This document shows, piece by piece, positions 33,299 to 43,064 of a DNA stretch of 64,000 nt (its first letter is position 1; every line of letters starts with the position of its first letter). Source of the stretch: Hydrogenophaga sp. (GTDB lineage Bacteria; Pseudomonadota; Gammaproteobacteria; Burkholderiales; Burkholderiaceae_C); NCBI GenBank assembly GCA_016790705.1, contig JAEUOT010000019.1, positions 62,001 through 126,000 of the forward strand, in the 5' to 3' direction. Made by a program: the position numbers and the translations under genes. The notes below the pieces were generated by a model. It made no database searches. It saw only the letters and a list, made by a program, of their open reading frames with translations, and was not told the origin of the DNA.

Positions 33299-34162
33299 AT
33301 GGACCGCCAGAACACCCTGTTGATCATCGACCCGCAGAACGACTTCTGCGACCTGCCTGCTGACTGGCGCGCCGCCGACCCGCTGCGCAACGCGCCCGCA
33401 GCACCCGCGCTGCCGGTCAGCGGGGCGCACGCCGACATGCTGCGGCTGGCGGATCTCATCGACGCGGCGGGTGATGGCATCGACCGTATCGTGGTCACCC
33501 TGGATTCACACCAGCGTTACGACATCGCCCACCCCACCTTCTGGCAGACCGGAGATGGCGGGGCCGTGAACCCGTTCACTGCCATCACCGCCGCCGATGC
33601 ACGGGCCGGGCGCTACCGGCCGCGCGATGCCACCGCCTTGTCGCGCGCGCTCGCCTACCTGGACGCACTGGAGCAGGCCGGCCGCTACACGCTGATGGTC
33701 TGGCCGGTGCACTGCGAGATCGGCAGTTGGGGCCACAACGTGCACCCCGCCGTCAAGGCCGCCTACAACCGCTGGGAAGACCGGCGGCCGGCGGTGGTGG
33801 AAAAGATCACCAAGGGCAGCAATCCCTGGACCGAGCACTACAGCGCCCTGCAGGCCGAGGTGCCCGATGCGGCAGACGAGGACACGCAGCTCAACACTGC
33901 GCTGATCGCCAGCCTCGACCAAGCCGACCGCATCGTCGTCGCGGGCGAGGCCAGCAGCCACTGCGTCAAGGCCACCGTCGAACACCTCGCGTTGCACCTG
34001 CCCTCGCGCCGGCTGGACAAGCTGGTGCTGGTCACCGACGCGATGAGTCCGGTCACCGGCTTTGAGTCGCAAGCCGCCGTCTTCCTGTCGGACCTGCAGC
34101 AGCGGGGCGCGCGCCTGGCCACCTGCGCCGAGGTGCTTGCCCTTCTTCGGTCCGACGCCTGA
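33299..34162 (+). CDS. Cysteine hydrolase, probable nicotinamidase
   Basis: A 287-residue isochorismatase-like hydrolase. [18 protein letters not shown] carries the catalytic Asp, and [20 protein letters not shown] the nucleophilic Cys. The metal-site region reads [13 protein letters not shown] and the later conserved block [17 protein letters not shown]. It is longer than typical PncA (about 210 residues), so the substrate is assigned from context: it is the first gene of an NrtR-controlled NAD salvage operon and lies just upstream of pncB. The start at 33299 follows GGAGGACGCC. Confidence 0.8.
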   Translation: MDRQNTLLIIDPQNDFCDLPADWRAADPLRNAPAAPALPVSGAHADMLRLADLIDAAGDGIDRIVVTLDSHQRYDIAHPTFWQTGDGGAVNPFTAITAADARAGRYRPRDATALSRALAYLDALEQAGRYTLMVWPVHCEIGSWGHNVHPAVKAAYNRWEDRRPAVVEKITKGSNPWTEHYSALQAEVPDAADEDTQLNTALIASLDQADRIVVAGEASSHCVKATVEHLALHLPSRRLDKLVLVTDAMSPVTGFESQAAVFLSDLQQRGARLATCAEVLALLRSDA

Positions 34163-34184
34163 TCCAGGCCCACAAGGAGCCTCC

Positions 34185-35381
34185 ATGGAACCCGTCATCA
34201 CCAGCCTGCTGGACACCGACCTCTACAAGTTCACGATGTGGCAGACCATGCTGCACCGTCACCCGCAGACGCAGGCCGAGTACCGCTTCGTCTGCCGCAA
34301 CCAGCCCGCCTTCCCGCTGACGCAGTTGCTGGACGAGATCAACGCCGAGCTGGACGCGTTGTGCGCGCTGTCCTTCAACGAGGACGAGCTGCGCTACATC
34401 GGCGGCCTGCGCTACATCAAGAGCGACTTCGTCGACTTCCTGCGCATCTTCCGTTTCCAGCGCGGCTTCATCGAAGCCTCTGCCGACGGCGAGCGGCTGA
34501 GCATCGTCGCAAAAGGACCGCAGGTCCACGTCATGGCCTTCGAGATCTTCGTGCTCGCCATCGTCAACGAGCTGTACTTCCGCCGCTTCGACCGGACGGC
34601 GGCCGAGGCCGAGGGGCGCCGTCGCCTGGACGCCAAGATCGCCACCATCGAAGCCTTCCTGCACGAACCCGCGCTGAGCCACCCCTTCGAGCTGTTCGAC
34701 TTCGGCGTGCGCCGCCGCTTCTCGCGGCAATGGCAGCGCGAGGTGGTGCAGGCCTTCAGCCAGCGCCTGTCCCAGGTGTTCAAGGGCACGTCCAACGTGC
34801 GGCTGGCGCGCGACCTCGGCCTGGTGCCCATCGGCACCATGGCGCACGAGTACCTGCAGACCTACCAGGCGCTGGGCGTGCGTCTGCGCGATTCGCAGAA
34901 GGCCGCGCTGGAAGACTGGGTGCAGGAGTACCGCGGCGACCTGGGCATCGCGCTGACCGACGTGGTCGGCATGGACGCCTTTCTCGCTGACTTCGACCTC
35001 TACTTCGCCAAGCTGTTCGACGGCCTGCGTCACGACTCCGGCGACCCGCTGGTCTGGGCGCAGAAGGCGCTGGACCACTACACGAAGCTGCGCATCGACA
35101 CCCACACCAAGCGCCTGGTGTTCTCCGACGGCCTGACGGTGGACAAGGCGATTGCGATCTACCGCGCGCTGGCCGACCGCACGCAACTGGGCTTCGGCAT
35201 CGGCACCCACCTGTCCAACGACGTCGGGCTGCAGCCGCTGAACATTGTCATGAAGCTCACCAGCGCCAACGGCCAGCCGGTGGCCAAGCTGTCGGACTCG
35301 CCCGGCAAGACCCTGTGCGACGACGAGACCTTCCTGGCCTACCTGCGTCAGGTCTTCAACGTTCATGCGGAGGTCGCATGA
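34185..35381 (+). CDS. pncB: Nicotinate phosphoribosyltransferase
   Basis: A 398-residue enzyme joining nicotinate and PRPP to give nicotinate mononucleotide. The N-terminus [20 protein letters not shown] is the family hallmark. [23 protein letters not shown] holds the phosphoribosylated-His region, and [20 protein letters not shown] the PRPP/ADP site. The start at 34185 is preceded by AAGGAGCC. Its stop overlaps the nadE start (ATGA at 35378-35381), indicating translational coupling. Confidence 0.94.
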   Translation: MEPVITSLLDTDLYKFTMWQTMLHRHPQTQAEYRFVCRNQPAFPLTQLLDEINAELDALCALSFNEDELRYIGGLRYIKSDFVDFLRIFRFQRGFIEASADGERLSIVAKGPQVHVMAFEIFVLAIVNELYFRRFDRTAAEAEGRRRLDAKIATIEAFLHEPALSHPFELFDFGVRRRFSRQWQREVVQAFSQRLSQVFKGTSNVRLARDLGLVPIGTMAHEYLQTYQALGVRLRDSQKAALEDWVQEYRGDLGIALTDVVGMDAFLADFDLYFAKLFDGLRHDSGDPLVWAQKALDHYTKLRIDTHTKRLVFSDGLTVDKAIAIYRALADRTQLGFGIGTHLSNDVGLQPLNIVMKLTSANGQPVAKLSDSPGKTLCDDETFLAYLRQVFNVHAEVA

Positions 35382-37078
35382 TCACCATTACCCTGGCCCA
35401 GCTCAACGTCACCATCGGCGACATGGACGGCAACGTCCGCAAGATGGTCGCGGCCGCGCAGCGCGCCCGTGACGACGGCGCCGAGCTGGTCGTCTTCTCC
35501 GAGCTCTCACTCACCGGCTACTACCCCGGCGACCTGCTGGACGAGCCGCATTTCATGGCGCGGGTGGACGCCGCGTTCGCGGCCGTGCGACAGGCCTCGC
35601 GCCAGATGCCCGCGCTGCACTGGGTGATCGGCATGCCGGCGGCGCACAAGGGGCCGGGCAAACCGCTGCGCAACGTGCTGCGCGTGGTCCGGGCCGGCGA
35701 GGTGCTGCTGGAATACGCCAAACAGCTTCTGCCCACCTACAACATCTTCAACGAGCGGCGCCACTTCGAGCCCGGGCCGGACGTGGCGAAAGTGCTGCGC
35801 ATCGGCAGCGCCCAGGTCGGCTTCCTGATCTGCGAGGACGGCTGGAACGACGAGGGCGACGGCTACGCGGTCAACCCGTTCGAGCGCCTGCGCGACGCCG
35901 CGCCCGACCTCGTGGTGTCCATCAACGCCAGCCCCTCGAACATCGGCAAGCGCGAACAGCGCCACCAGGTGTTCGGTGCCGCCAGCCGGCGCCACGACCT
36001 GCCCATCCTCTACGTCAACCAGGTCGGCGGCCACGACCAGTTGGTCTACGACGGCGCCTCATTTGCCGTGGAACCCAAGGCCGGCGTCGTGTACGAAGCG
36101 CACCGCTTTGTCGAGGACGTGACCACGCTGCGTTTCGGGGCAGGCGGCTTTCGGGGCGCACGCGGCGAACCGTTGCCTGCGGTGTCGGCAGCGGGCCTGC
36201 CCACAATGGCCTTCTACCGCCAGCAGATCGTGCTCGGTCTGCGCGACTACGCGCGCCGCTGCGGCTTCACGCAGGCGGTGGTCGGCTCCTCCGGCGGCAT
36301 CGACTCGGCCATCACCATCGCGCTCGCCGCCGAAGCCTTCGGTCCGGACCGGGTGACCGCGATCACCATGCCCTCGGTGTTCTCGTCGGCGGGCTCGGTG
36401 GACGACTCGCAGCGCCTGTGTGACGGCCTGGGCGTGCGCCTGCACCGCCACCCGATCGCCGAGCTGGTGCGGGGCTACGGCGCCGGCTTCGAGGCGGCCT
36501 TCGGTGCGCCGCTGCAAGGCCTGGCGCTGGAGAACCTGCAGGCGCGCATCCGCGGCACCATCCTCATGGAATATTCCAACGCCTGGGGCCATCTGCTACT
36601 GACCACCGGCAACAAGTCGGAGATGTCGGTCGGCTACTGCACGCTCTACGGCGACACCAACGGGGGCCTGGGCCTGATCGGTGACCTCTACAAGACGGAG
36701 GTCTTCGCCCTGGCACGCCACCTCAACGACGCCGCCGGCCGCGACATCATTCCGCAGGCCATCATCGACAAGCCGCCCTCGGCCGAGCTCGCGCCCGACC
36801 AGAAGGACACCGACAGCCTGCCGCCCTACGAGGTGCTCGACGAGGTGCTCAAGCACCTGATCGAGGGCCACGGTCTCGCGCGCGAGGAGCGCGTCGAGGT
36901 CGAGGCCTTCGTGGCCCGCCTGCTGCGGCAGCCCGAGGGCGTGGCGCTGGTGGATCGCGTGCGCCGCATGATCGCGCGCAGCGAGTACAAGCGCCGCCAG
37001 GCCCCGCCCGTCATCCGTGTGCGTGCCCGCGCCTTTGGCTCCGGCCGCCAGATGCCCATCGCCGCCCAACACTTCTGA
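35378..37078 (+). CDS. nadE: Glutamine-dependent NAD+ synthetase
   Basis: A 566-residue bifunctional enzyme. The N-terminal nitrilase-type glutaminase ([20 protein letters not shown], with Cys in [11 protein letters not shown]) supplies ammonia. The C-terminal synthetase has the PP-loop [36 protein letters not shown] and [19 protein letters not shown]. It converts nicotinic acid adenine dinucleotide to NAD. It overlaps pncB by 4 bases and is followed after 5 bases by the NadM-Nudix gene. Confidence 0.94.
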   Translation: MITITLAQLNVTIGDMDGNVRKMVAAAQRARDDGAELVVFSELSLTGYYPGDLLDEPHFMARVDAAFAAVRQASRQMPALHWVIGMPAAHKGPGKPLRNVLRVVRAGEVLLEYAKQLLPTYNIFNERRHFEPGPDVAKVLRIGSAQVGFLICEDGWNDEGDGYAVNPFERLRDAAPDLVVSINASPSNIGKREQRHQVFGAASRRHDLPILYVNQVGGHDQLVYDGASFAVEPKAGVVYEAHRFVEDVTTLRFGAGGFRGARGEPLPAVSAAGLPTMAFYRQQIVLGLRDYARRCGFTQAVVGSSGGIDSAITIALAAEAFGPDRVTAITMPSVFSSAGSVDDSQRLCDGLGVRLHRHPIAELVRGYGAGFEAAFGAPLQGLALENLQARIRGTILMEYSNAWGHLLLTTGNKSEMSVGYCTLYGDTNGGLGLIGDLYKTEVFALARHLNDAAGRDIIPQAIIDKPPSAELAPDQKDTDSLPPYEVLDEVLKHLIEGHGLAREERVEVEAFVARLLRQPEGVALVDRVRRMIARSEYKRRQAPPVIRVRARAFGSGRQMPIAAQHF

Positions 37079-37083
37079 TCCCC

Positions 37084-38136
37084 ATGAACACCACACACAC
37101 CTTCAGCGCCGCCGTCTGCATCGGCCGCTTCCAGGGCCTGCACCTGGGCCAGCTCGCCGTCATCCGCCGCGCCCTCACGCTCGCGCCGCGCGTGGTGGTC
37201 GTCATCGGCTCGGCTTTTCAGGCGCGCAGCGCCAAGAACCCCTTCACCTGGGCTGAGCGCGTCGAGATGATCCGGTTGGCGCTGAGCGAGGAGGAGGTGG
37301 CCCGGGTGGGCTTCCTGCCGGTGCGCGATCACTTCGACAGCCAGCGCTGGGTGAAGGCGGTGCGCGATGGCGTGCAGGCACAGTTGGGCGTCCTGCCGCC
37401 GGGCCAGACCGTGCTGGTCGGACACCACAAGGACGCGACCAGCAGCTACCTCGACGACTTTCCCGGCTGGCTGCTCGACGATGTCGGGTCACAGGGCGCG
37501 CTGCATTCGAGCGCGGTGCGCGACGCGCTCTTCGGCGCCGCCGGCCACGCGCTGGACCCCGCGCTGTCGGCGCTGGTCAGTCAGGTGCCGCCGTCGACGC
37601 TGGAGTTCCTGAGGGCCTGGGCCCGACTGCCCTGCTACCGCGAGCTGGCGGTGGAATGGGAATGCCTGCGCGCGGAAAAGGCGCGGTGGGCAAGCGCCCC
37701 GTATCCGCCGGTGTTCGTCACGGTCGACGCGTTGATCCAGTGCGCCGACCGCGTGCTGCTGATCGTGCGCGGGCGAGCGCCCGGACAAGGCCTGCACGCA
37801 TTGCCCGGCGGCTTTCTGGAGCCGCGCGAGACGGTGTACCAGTCGGCCCTGCGGGAGCTGCACGAAGAAACCGGCCTGCACCTGCTGCCCGGCGACATTG
37901 CACACGCGCTCAAAGGCGTGCGCGTCTTCGACCACCCCGACCGCAGCGCGCGCGGCCGCGTGATCACCCACGCCCACCACTTCGACCTCGGCCACCGCCC
38001 GCTGCCCGAGGTGCAGGGCAGTGACGACGCCCGGTCGGCGCAGTGGGTGCCGATCGCCGAGCTCGCGGCGATGGAAGACCGCTTCCACGACGACCACTTC
38101 CACATCCTCGACAGCTTCCTCGGACTGACCGCCTGA
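37084..38136 (+). CDS. NadM-Nudix bifunctional protein (NMN adenylyltransferase and ADP-ribose pyrophosphatase-like)
   Basis: A 350-residue fusion. Residues 1-180 are a nucleotidyltransferase domain (AAVCIGRFQGLHLGQLAVIRR, then GSAFQARSAKNPFTWAERVEM and a late HSSAVRDALFG). The C-terminal Nudix box LPGGFLEPRETVYQSALREL followed by HEETGL is complete (GX5EX7REUXEEXGU). Relatives adenylate NMN or NaMN, and the Nudix part degrades ADP-ribose, the NrtR effector. The nucleotide-binding HxGH motif reads HLGQ, a notable change. It is the last gene of the NAD operon. Confidence 0.85.
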   Translation: MNTTHTFSAAVCIGRFQGLHLGQLAVIRRALTLAPRVVVVIGSAFQARSAKNPFTWAERVEMIRLALSEEEVARVGFLPVRDHFDSQRWVKAVRDGVQAQLGVLPPGQTVLVGHHKDATSSYLDDFPGWLLDDVGSQGALHSSAVRDALFGAAGHALDPALSALVSQVPPSTLEFLRAWARLPCYRELAVEWECLRAEKARWASAPYPPVFVTVDALIQCADRVLLIVRGRAPGQGLHALPGGFLEPRETVYQSALRELHEETGLHLLPGDIAHALKGVRVFDHPDRSARGRVITHAHHFDLGHRPLPEVQGSDDARSAQWVPIAELAAMEDRFHDDHFHILDSFLGLTA

Positions 38137-38159
38137 GACCGCCCGGCGTCACTGCGGCG

Positions 38160-38898
<739 letters not shown>

Positions 38899-38912
<14 letters not shown>

Positions 38913-39549
38913 TCAATTTCCTTTCGAGGCGGCGCGCTGTCAGGCTCACGGGGAAGCAGAGCGCGAAATACATCAGGGCCACGCAGCTGTAGACCAGGAA
39001 GGGCTGGAAGGTGGCGTTGGTGATCATGGTGCCGGCCTTGGTCAGCTCGACGAAGCCGATGACGGACGCCAGCGCCGTGCCCTTGATGACCTGTACCAGG
39101 AAGCCGACGGTGGGCGCGATGGCGATGCGTGTGGCCTGCGGCAGCACCACGTAACGGAGCTGCTCGGCAAAGCTCAGCGCCAGGCTCTGCGCCGCCTCCC
39201 ACTGCCCCTTGGGCACCGAGGCCACGCAGCCGCGCCAGATTTCGCACAGGAAGGCGCTGGTGTAGAGCGTGAGCGCCAGCGCGGCCGAGACCCAGGCCGA
39301 GGTGTCGACGCCGAACAGCGCCAGGCCGAAGTAGGCCAGGAACAGCTGCATCAGCAGCGGCGTGCCCTGGAAGAGCTGCACGTAGCCGGCGACGAAGCGC
39401 TCGGCGCCCGGCCAGCGCGCGATGCGCGCCACCAGCAGCAAGAGGCCCACCAGCCCACCGCCGACAAACGCGATCAGCGACAGCACCACCGTCCAGCGCG
39501 CGGCCAGCAGCAGGTTGCGCAGGATGTCCCACAGAGAGAAGTCAACCAT
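38899..39549 (-). CDS. Polar amino-acid ABC transporter permease
   Basis: A 216-residue HisM/GlnP-type permease. The EAA loop is PKGQWEAAQSLALSFAEQLRYVVLPQA, preceded by LFQGTPLLMQLFLAYFGLAL, the amino-acid permease signature. About five hydrophobic segments are visible. The ATG at 39549 is preferred to one four codons upstream because GGAG lies 7-10 bases before it. It pairs with the second permease of the operon to form the heterodimeric channel. Confidence 0.9.
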
Positions 39550-39612
39550 GTCGAGCTCCAAGCGGGGTAGTCTCAGGCCCGTCCGTTTGAGCGCATGACC
39601 CTTCAGACCGGG

Positions 39613-39691
39613 GAGACCGCGGAACGGGCTTCGCCCGGCCGCTGGTCTCGTCCCCCCTCAGGGGGGAAGGCGCGAAGCGACGCAGGGGGGT
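39613..39691. repeat. Intergenic hairpin repeat with G/C runs
   Basis: Between the two permease genes lie a long imperfect hairpin (GAGACC at 39613 pairing with GGTCTC at 39644, inner CGGGC/GCCCG) and a short hairpin CCCCCC-TCA-GGGGGG at 39652-39666, then GCGACGCAGGGGGGTCAT up to the next stop. A similar block sits at 40380-40466. Such elements are common between genes in Comamonadaceae genomes. They may act as attenuators or REP-like repeats. Confidence 0.5.
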
Positions 39692-40359
39692 CATCGCGAT
39701 CCTCCGAAGATGAAGCGCGGACCGGCCCAGTTGAGCAGCGCGCGCACGCCGATGGCCAGCAGCAGGTAGAGGCCGGTGGCGATGATGAAGGCCTCGAAGG
39801 CGCGGAAGTTGCGGCTCTGGATCAGGTTGGCCGCGTAGCTCAGTTCCTCGGTCGCGATCTGGCCGCACACTGCCGATCCCAGCATCACGATGATGATCTG
39901 GCTCGTGAGTGCCGGCCAGACCTTGCGCAGCGCGGGTGGCAACACGACGTGAAGAAAGGTCTGCGCCTTGTTCAGCGCCAGGCTGGCCGCGGCCTCGTAC
40001 TGCCCCTTGGGCGTGGCCTCGATGCCGGCGCGCACGATCTCCGCCGCATACGCCCCGAGGTTGACCACCATCGCGATCACCGACGCGATCTCGGGCGTGA
40101 GCTTCACGCCCGCGGCGGGCAGGCCGAAGAACACGAAGAACAGTTGCACGATGAAGGGCGTGTTGCGGATGATTTCCACATACGCGCCCACCACCCAGCG
40201 CAGCCACCGCGGGCCGTGACTGCGCGCCCAGGCGCAGGCCACGCCGAGGCCGACGCCCAGCAGCGCCGAGATGGTCGTCAGCCCCAGCGTCCAGGCAGCG
40301 CCCTGGGCGAGCAGGGGCCACTGTTCCAGCACGGCCAGGAAGTCGAACTCGATGCGCAT
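39691..40359 (-). CDS. Polar amino-acid ABC transporter permease
   Basis: A 222-residue permease with the signature VEIIRNTPFIVQLFFVFFGLP and the EAA loop PKGQYEAAASLALNKAQTFLHVVLPPA. Five hydrophobic segments are visible. It is encoded between the binding protein and the other permease, with hairpin repeats on both sides. The relative order (binding protein, permease, permease, ATPase) is standard for His/Gln-type importers. The specific amino acid is unknown. Confidence 0.9.
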   Translation of the reverse strand: MRIEFDFLAVLEQWPLLAQGAAWTLGLTTISALLGVGLGVACAWARSHGPRWLRWVVGAYVEIIRNTPFIVQLFFVFFGLPAAGVKLTPEIASVIAMVVNLGAYAAEIVRAGIEATPKGQYEAAASLALNKAQTFLHVVLPPALRKVWPALTSQIIIVMLGSAVCGQIATEELSYAANLIQSRNFRAFEAFIIATGLYLLLAIGVRALLNWAGPRFIFGGSR

Positions 40360-40379
40360 GTGATCAGGTCCTCAGCGAG

Positions 40380-40466
40380 GGCGAAACGCGGTTCGCCGCC
40401 GGGCCGCCCCAAGGCGAATCAGCCCCCTCGGGGGGCAGCGACCCGCGAAGCGGTGGAGCGTGGGGG
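40380..40466. repeat. Intergenic hairpin repeat with G/C runs (second copy)
   Basis: Related to the element at 39613-39691. GCCCCC-TCG-GGGGGC forms a hairpin at 40432-40446 and is followed by AGCGACCCGCGAAGCGGTGG and a GGGGGTCAT end that abuts the stop of the binding protein gene, just as the first copy abuts a stop. On the transcript (minus strand) it lies directly after the binding-protein gene and could stabilise its mRNA relative to the permeases. Confidence 0.5.
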
Positions 40467-41261
40467 TCATTCCGGCAAGGTGCCGGCCGGACGGCCCAGC
40501 CACTTCTTCGCCATTGCGTCGATGTCGCCCGCCTTCTTGCCCGCGAGGATGATCTCGTTGACCTTGGTGCGCAGCGCGTCTTCGCCCTTGGCCACGCCGA
40601 TGAAGTTCGGGCTGTCCTTGAGCAGCAGCTTGTATTCGGTGTTCAGCTGCGGGTTGCGCGCCATCATGTTGCCGGCCACCGAGGCGCCGGTTGCGATCAC
40701 CTGCACCTGGCCCGAGACGAAGGCCGAGACGGTGGCGTTGTTGTCCTCGAAGCGCTTGATGTCGGCCGTGGCCGGCGCGACCTTGGAGAGTTCCTGGTCT
40801 TCGATGGCGCCGCGCGTGACGCCGACCGACTTGCCCGCCAGGTCGGCGAACGAGGCCAGCGGCACCGACTTGGCCGCGAACACCGCCTGGAAGAACGGCG
40901 AATAGGCGATGGTGAAGTCGATCACCTTCTCGCGCTCGGCGTTCTTGCCCAGCGTGGAGATGACCAGGTCGGCCTTTTTGGTCTGCAGATACGGGATGCG
41001 GTTGGCGCTGGTCACCGGCACCAGCTCGACCTTGGCGCCCAGCTTGTTGGCGATGTACTTCGCCATGTCCACGTCCAGGCCCTGGGGCTGCAGGTCGGTG
41101 CCGACGAAGCCGTAGGGCGGGAAGTCGGTCGGGATGGCGATCTTGATCGCCTTGGCTTTCATCACGTCGTCCAGCGCGGTCTGCGCCTGCGCGCCGCCGG
41201 TGAGCGCGGCGAGGGCGAGGCCGGCCGAGAGGGCGAGCAGGTGGCGTTTGGTGGTCTTCAT
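40467..41261 (-). CDS. Amino-acid ABC transporter substrate-binding protein
   Basis: A 264-residue periplasmic protein. The signal peptide MKTTKRHLLALSAGLALAAL ends in AQAQ. The mature part is of SBP family 3: IKIAIPTDFPPYGFVGTDLQPQGLDVDMA and KADLVISTLGKNAEREKVIDF are diagnostic. Its start overlaps the stop of the upstream GntR gene (ATGA at 41261-41258), so it is translationally coupled to its regulator. The ligand is a polar or acidic amino acid by family. Confidence 0.92.
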   Translation of the reverse strand: MKTTKRHLLALSAGLALAALTGGAQAQTALDDVMKAKAIKIAIPTDFPPYGFVGTDLQPQGLDVDMAKYIANKLGAKVELVPVTSANRIPYLQTKKADLVISTLGKNAEREKVIDFTIAYSPFFQAVFAAKSVPLASFADLAGKSVGVTRGAIEDQELSKVAPATADIKRFEDNNATVSAFVSGQVQVIATGASVAGNMMARNPQLNTEYKLLLKDSPNFIGVAKGEDALRTKVNEIILAGKKAGDIDAMAKKWLGRPAGTLPE

Positions 41262-41983
41262 AGAACAGCTCCTAGGTAGGTGGGGGAGGAAGGGGTATCG
41301 GGGTCATTGCGCGGGCCTGAAACGGGGGCGAGCGCGGCGCGCAGGCCGGCCAACGGGTCGGCCGCCGGAGTGTTCAGGCGCAGCGCTTGCTGCACGTGAC
41401 CGATGTGCTGCGCCATCAGCGCCTCGGCGCGCGCGGTGTCGCCGGTTTCGAGCGCCTTGACGATGTCCACATGCTCCTGGCACGAATGCGCCGCGTCGTG
41501 CGTGCTCTGGTAGAGCATGGCGATCAGCGTGGTGCGCGCGGTGAAGTCGCGCAGCGTGTCGGCCAGCAACTGGTTGCCCAGGCACTCGGCCAGGCACACA
41601 TGGAAGTCGCCCAGCAGGTAGCTGCGCCGGCCCACGTCTGCGCCCTTGAGCGCCTGCTTCTCTTCGCGGATGTGGCGCTTGAGCTTGTCCAGCTTGGCCT
41701 TGTCCATCGGCGCCGCGCTGCGGATCAGGCCGGTCTCGATCACGCGCCGCGCCTCGAAGGCCTCGCGCGCCTCGGCCTCTGACGGCTCGACGACAAACCA
41801 GCCGCGGCGCGAGCTGACGGTGACGATGCCGCGCGCGGCCAACTGCATCATGGCCTCGCGCACCAGGGTGCGGCTGCAGTCGAACAGCATCGACAGCGCC
41901 TGCTCGCCCAGGCGCGCGCCCGGCGCGAGCTTCTGCGCCAGGATGGCTTCAACAATGCGGTCGGCGATGTCGCTGGAGGTCAT
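41258..41983 (-). CDS. GntR-family (FadR/FCD) transcriptional regulator
   Basis: A 241-residue regulator. The winged helix reads LAPGARLGEQALSMLFDCSR followed by TLVREAMMQLAARGIV. The FCD ligand domain has the metal-binding pattern LGDFHVCLAECLGNQLL with later histidines (HSCQEHVDIV, MAQHIGHVQ). The ATG at 41983 is chosen, with a TTG three codons upstream as the alternative. It is the first gene of the amino-acid ABC operon and overlaps the binding-protein start, so it probably autoregulates the transporter. Confidence 0.88.
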   Translation of the reverse strand: MTSSDIADRIVEAILAQKLAPGARLGEQALSMLFDCSRTLVREAMMQLAARGIVTVSSRRGWFVVEPSEAEAREAFEARRVIETGLIRSAAPMDKAKLDKLKRHIREEKQALKGADVGRRSYLLGDFHVCLAECLGNQLLADTLRDFTARTTLIAMLYQSTHDAAHSCQEHVDIVKALETGDTARAEALMAQHIGHVQQALRLNTPAADPLAGLRAALAPVSGPRNDPDTPSSPTYLGAVL

Positions 41984-42162
41984 GGTGGGCAAGGGTGGTT
42001 GCCGACCCCTCTTGCCAGAACCGTGCCAGCCGGTTTACAGGTCTTGTATGCAAGATGCGCGCATCAGCGCGGTGCACATCGGGGTGTACCGGCGGTCGCA
42101 TGCCCCGATCCGGCCCATGGGGCCGCCCGGTTCCGGTGCCTGCAGGAAAGAAAAAGGGGCGC

Positions 42163-42504
42163 TCAGCGGCCCCGCGCGGCCAGCCGCTGCGCCAGCGCCA
42201 CCGCCTCGGGCGTCACGCCCTGCGGCGCCGCGCCCTCAGGACTCAGGCGCGCGATCAGGTTGTCGAGAAACGCCGCCTGCGGCGGGATTGCGCTGAGGAA
42301 CAGCGCCCGCCCTTCGCGGGCGATCAGCACGGTCGGGAAGGTCTCGATGTCCAGCCCGACCTCGTCCATCAGGTCGACCTCTTCCTCGATGTCCAGCCAC
42401 TGCCACCGATGCTGCGGATGGCGCGCCGCGGCCGCATCCCACTCCGGGCGCCAGGCCCGGCAGGCGCTGCACCACTCGGCACACAGACAGACCACTTGCA
42501 ACAT
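42163..42504 (-). CDS. Thioredoxin-like protein
   Basis: A 113-residue single-domain protein beginning MLQVVCLCAEWCSACRAWRP. The CxxC active site is WCSAC, and the cis-proline appears in IETFPTVLI. No signal peptide is present with this start, so it is cytoplasmic. The longer upstream reading adds a low-complexity stretch that overlaps the tandem repeat. It is divergent from the PACE efflux gene. Confidence 0.85.
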   Translation of the reverse strand: MLQVVCLCAEWCSACRAWRPEWDAAAARHPQHRWQWLDIEEEVDLMDEVGLDIETFPTVLIAREGRALFLSAIPPQAAFLDNLIARLSPEGAAPQGVTPEAVALAQRLAARGR

Positions 42505-42564
42505 CGACGACGCTCCTGACCGGCAAGGCCCACGACAATCGGGCAAGCATACCGCCGAGTCACC

Positions 42565-42604
42565 GTCCCCAGCCAACGTCCGTCCCCAGCCAACGTCCGT
42601 CCCC
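42565..42604. repeat. 17-base tandem duplication
   Basis: GTCCCCAGCCAACGTCC is repeated at 42565-42581 and 42582-42598 and begins a third time (GTCCCC) right up to the PACE gene start at 42605. It sits in the divergent promoter gap of the thioredoxin-like and PACE genes, so copy-number change could alter spacing of promoter elements. Confidence 0.85.
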
Positions 42605-43024
42605 ATGCAAGGCCTGCGCCGCAAGATCGTCTACGTCACCCTGTTCGAAGCCATCGCCATCGCGGTCACCAGCAACGGCCTGTCCGCCGGCTCGGGCAGC
42701 AGCCTGGAGCATGCCGGCGTGGCCGCCGTCGCCTCGTCGGTCATCGCCGTGCTCTGGAACCTCGCCTACAACACCGTCTTCGAGCACTGGGAGTCGCGCC
42801 AGACCGTGCGCGGCCGCAGCTTCAAGCGCCGCGCCGTGCACGCCATCGGCTTCGAGATCGGCCTGAGCCTCTGCCTGATCCCGCTGTTCATCTGGTGGCT
42901 GCAGATCGGGCTGGGGCAGGCCCTGCTGCTCGACATCGGTCTCTCGCTCTTCTTTGTCGTCTACGCCTTCCTCTTCAACCTGGCGTTCGACAAGCTGTTC
43001 GGCCTGCCGCTGTCGGCCCAGTGA
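42605..43024 (+). CDS. PACE-family multidrug/biguanide efflux transporter
   Basis: A 139-residue membrane protein with four hydrophobic segments in two repeats of the bacterial transmembrane pair domain. Signatures are RRKIVYVTLFEAIAIAVTSN and WNLAYNTVFEHWESRQTVRG, then RRAVHAIGFEIGLSLCLIPL and YAFLFNLAFDKLFGLP. PACE proteins such as AceI export chlorhexidine and some natural polyamines by proton antiport. The conserved acidic residue of the first helix (Glu in LFEAIAIA) is present. Confidence 0.92.
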   Translation: MQGLRRKIVYVTLFEAIAIAVTSNGLSAGSGSSLEHAGVAAVASSVIAVLWNLAYNTVFEHWESRQTVRGRSFKRRAVHAIGFEIGLSLCLIPLFIWWLQIGLGQALLLDIGLSLFFVVYAFLFNLAFDKLFGLPLSAQ

Positions 43025-43064
43025 GGCCCGCAGACGGGCGTTCGCGCGGGCGCACAATCGCTGG

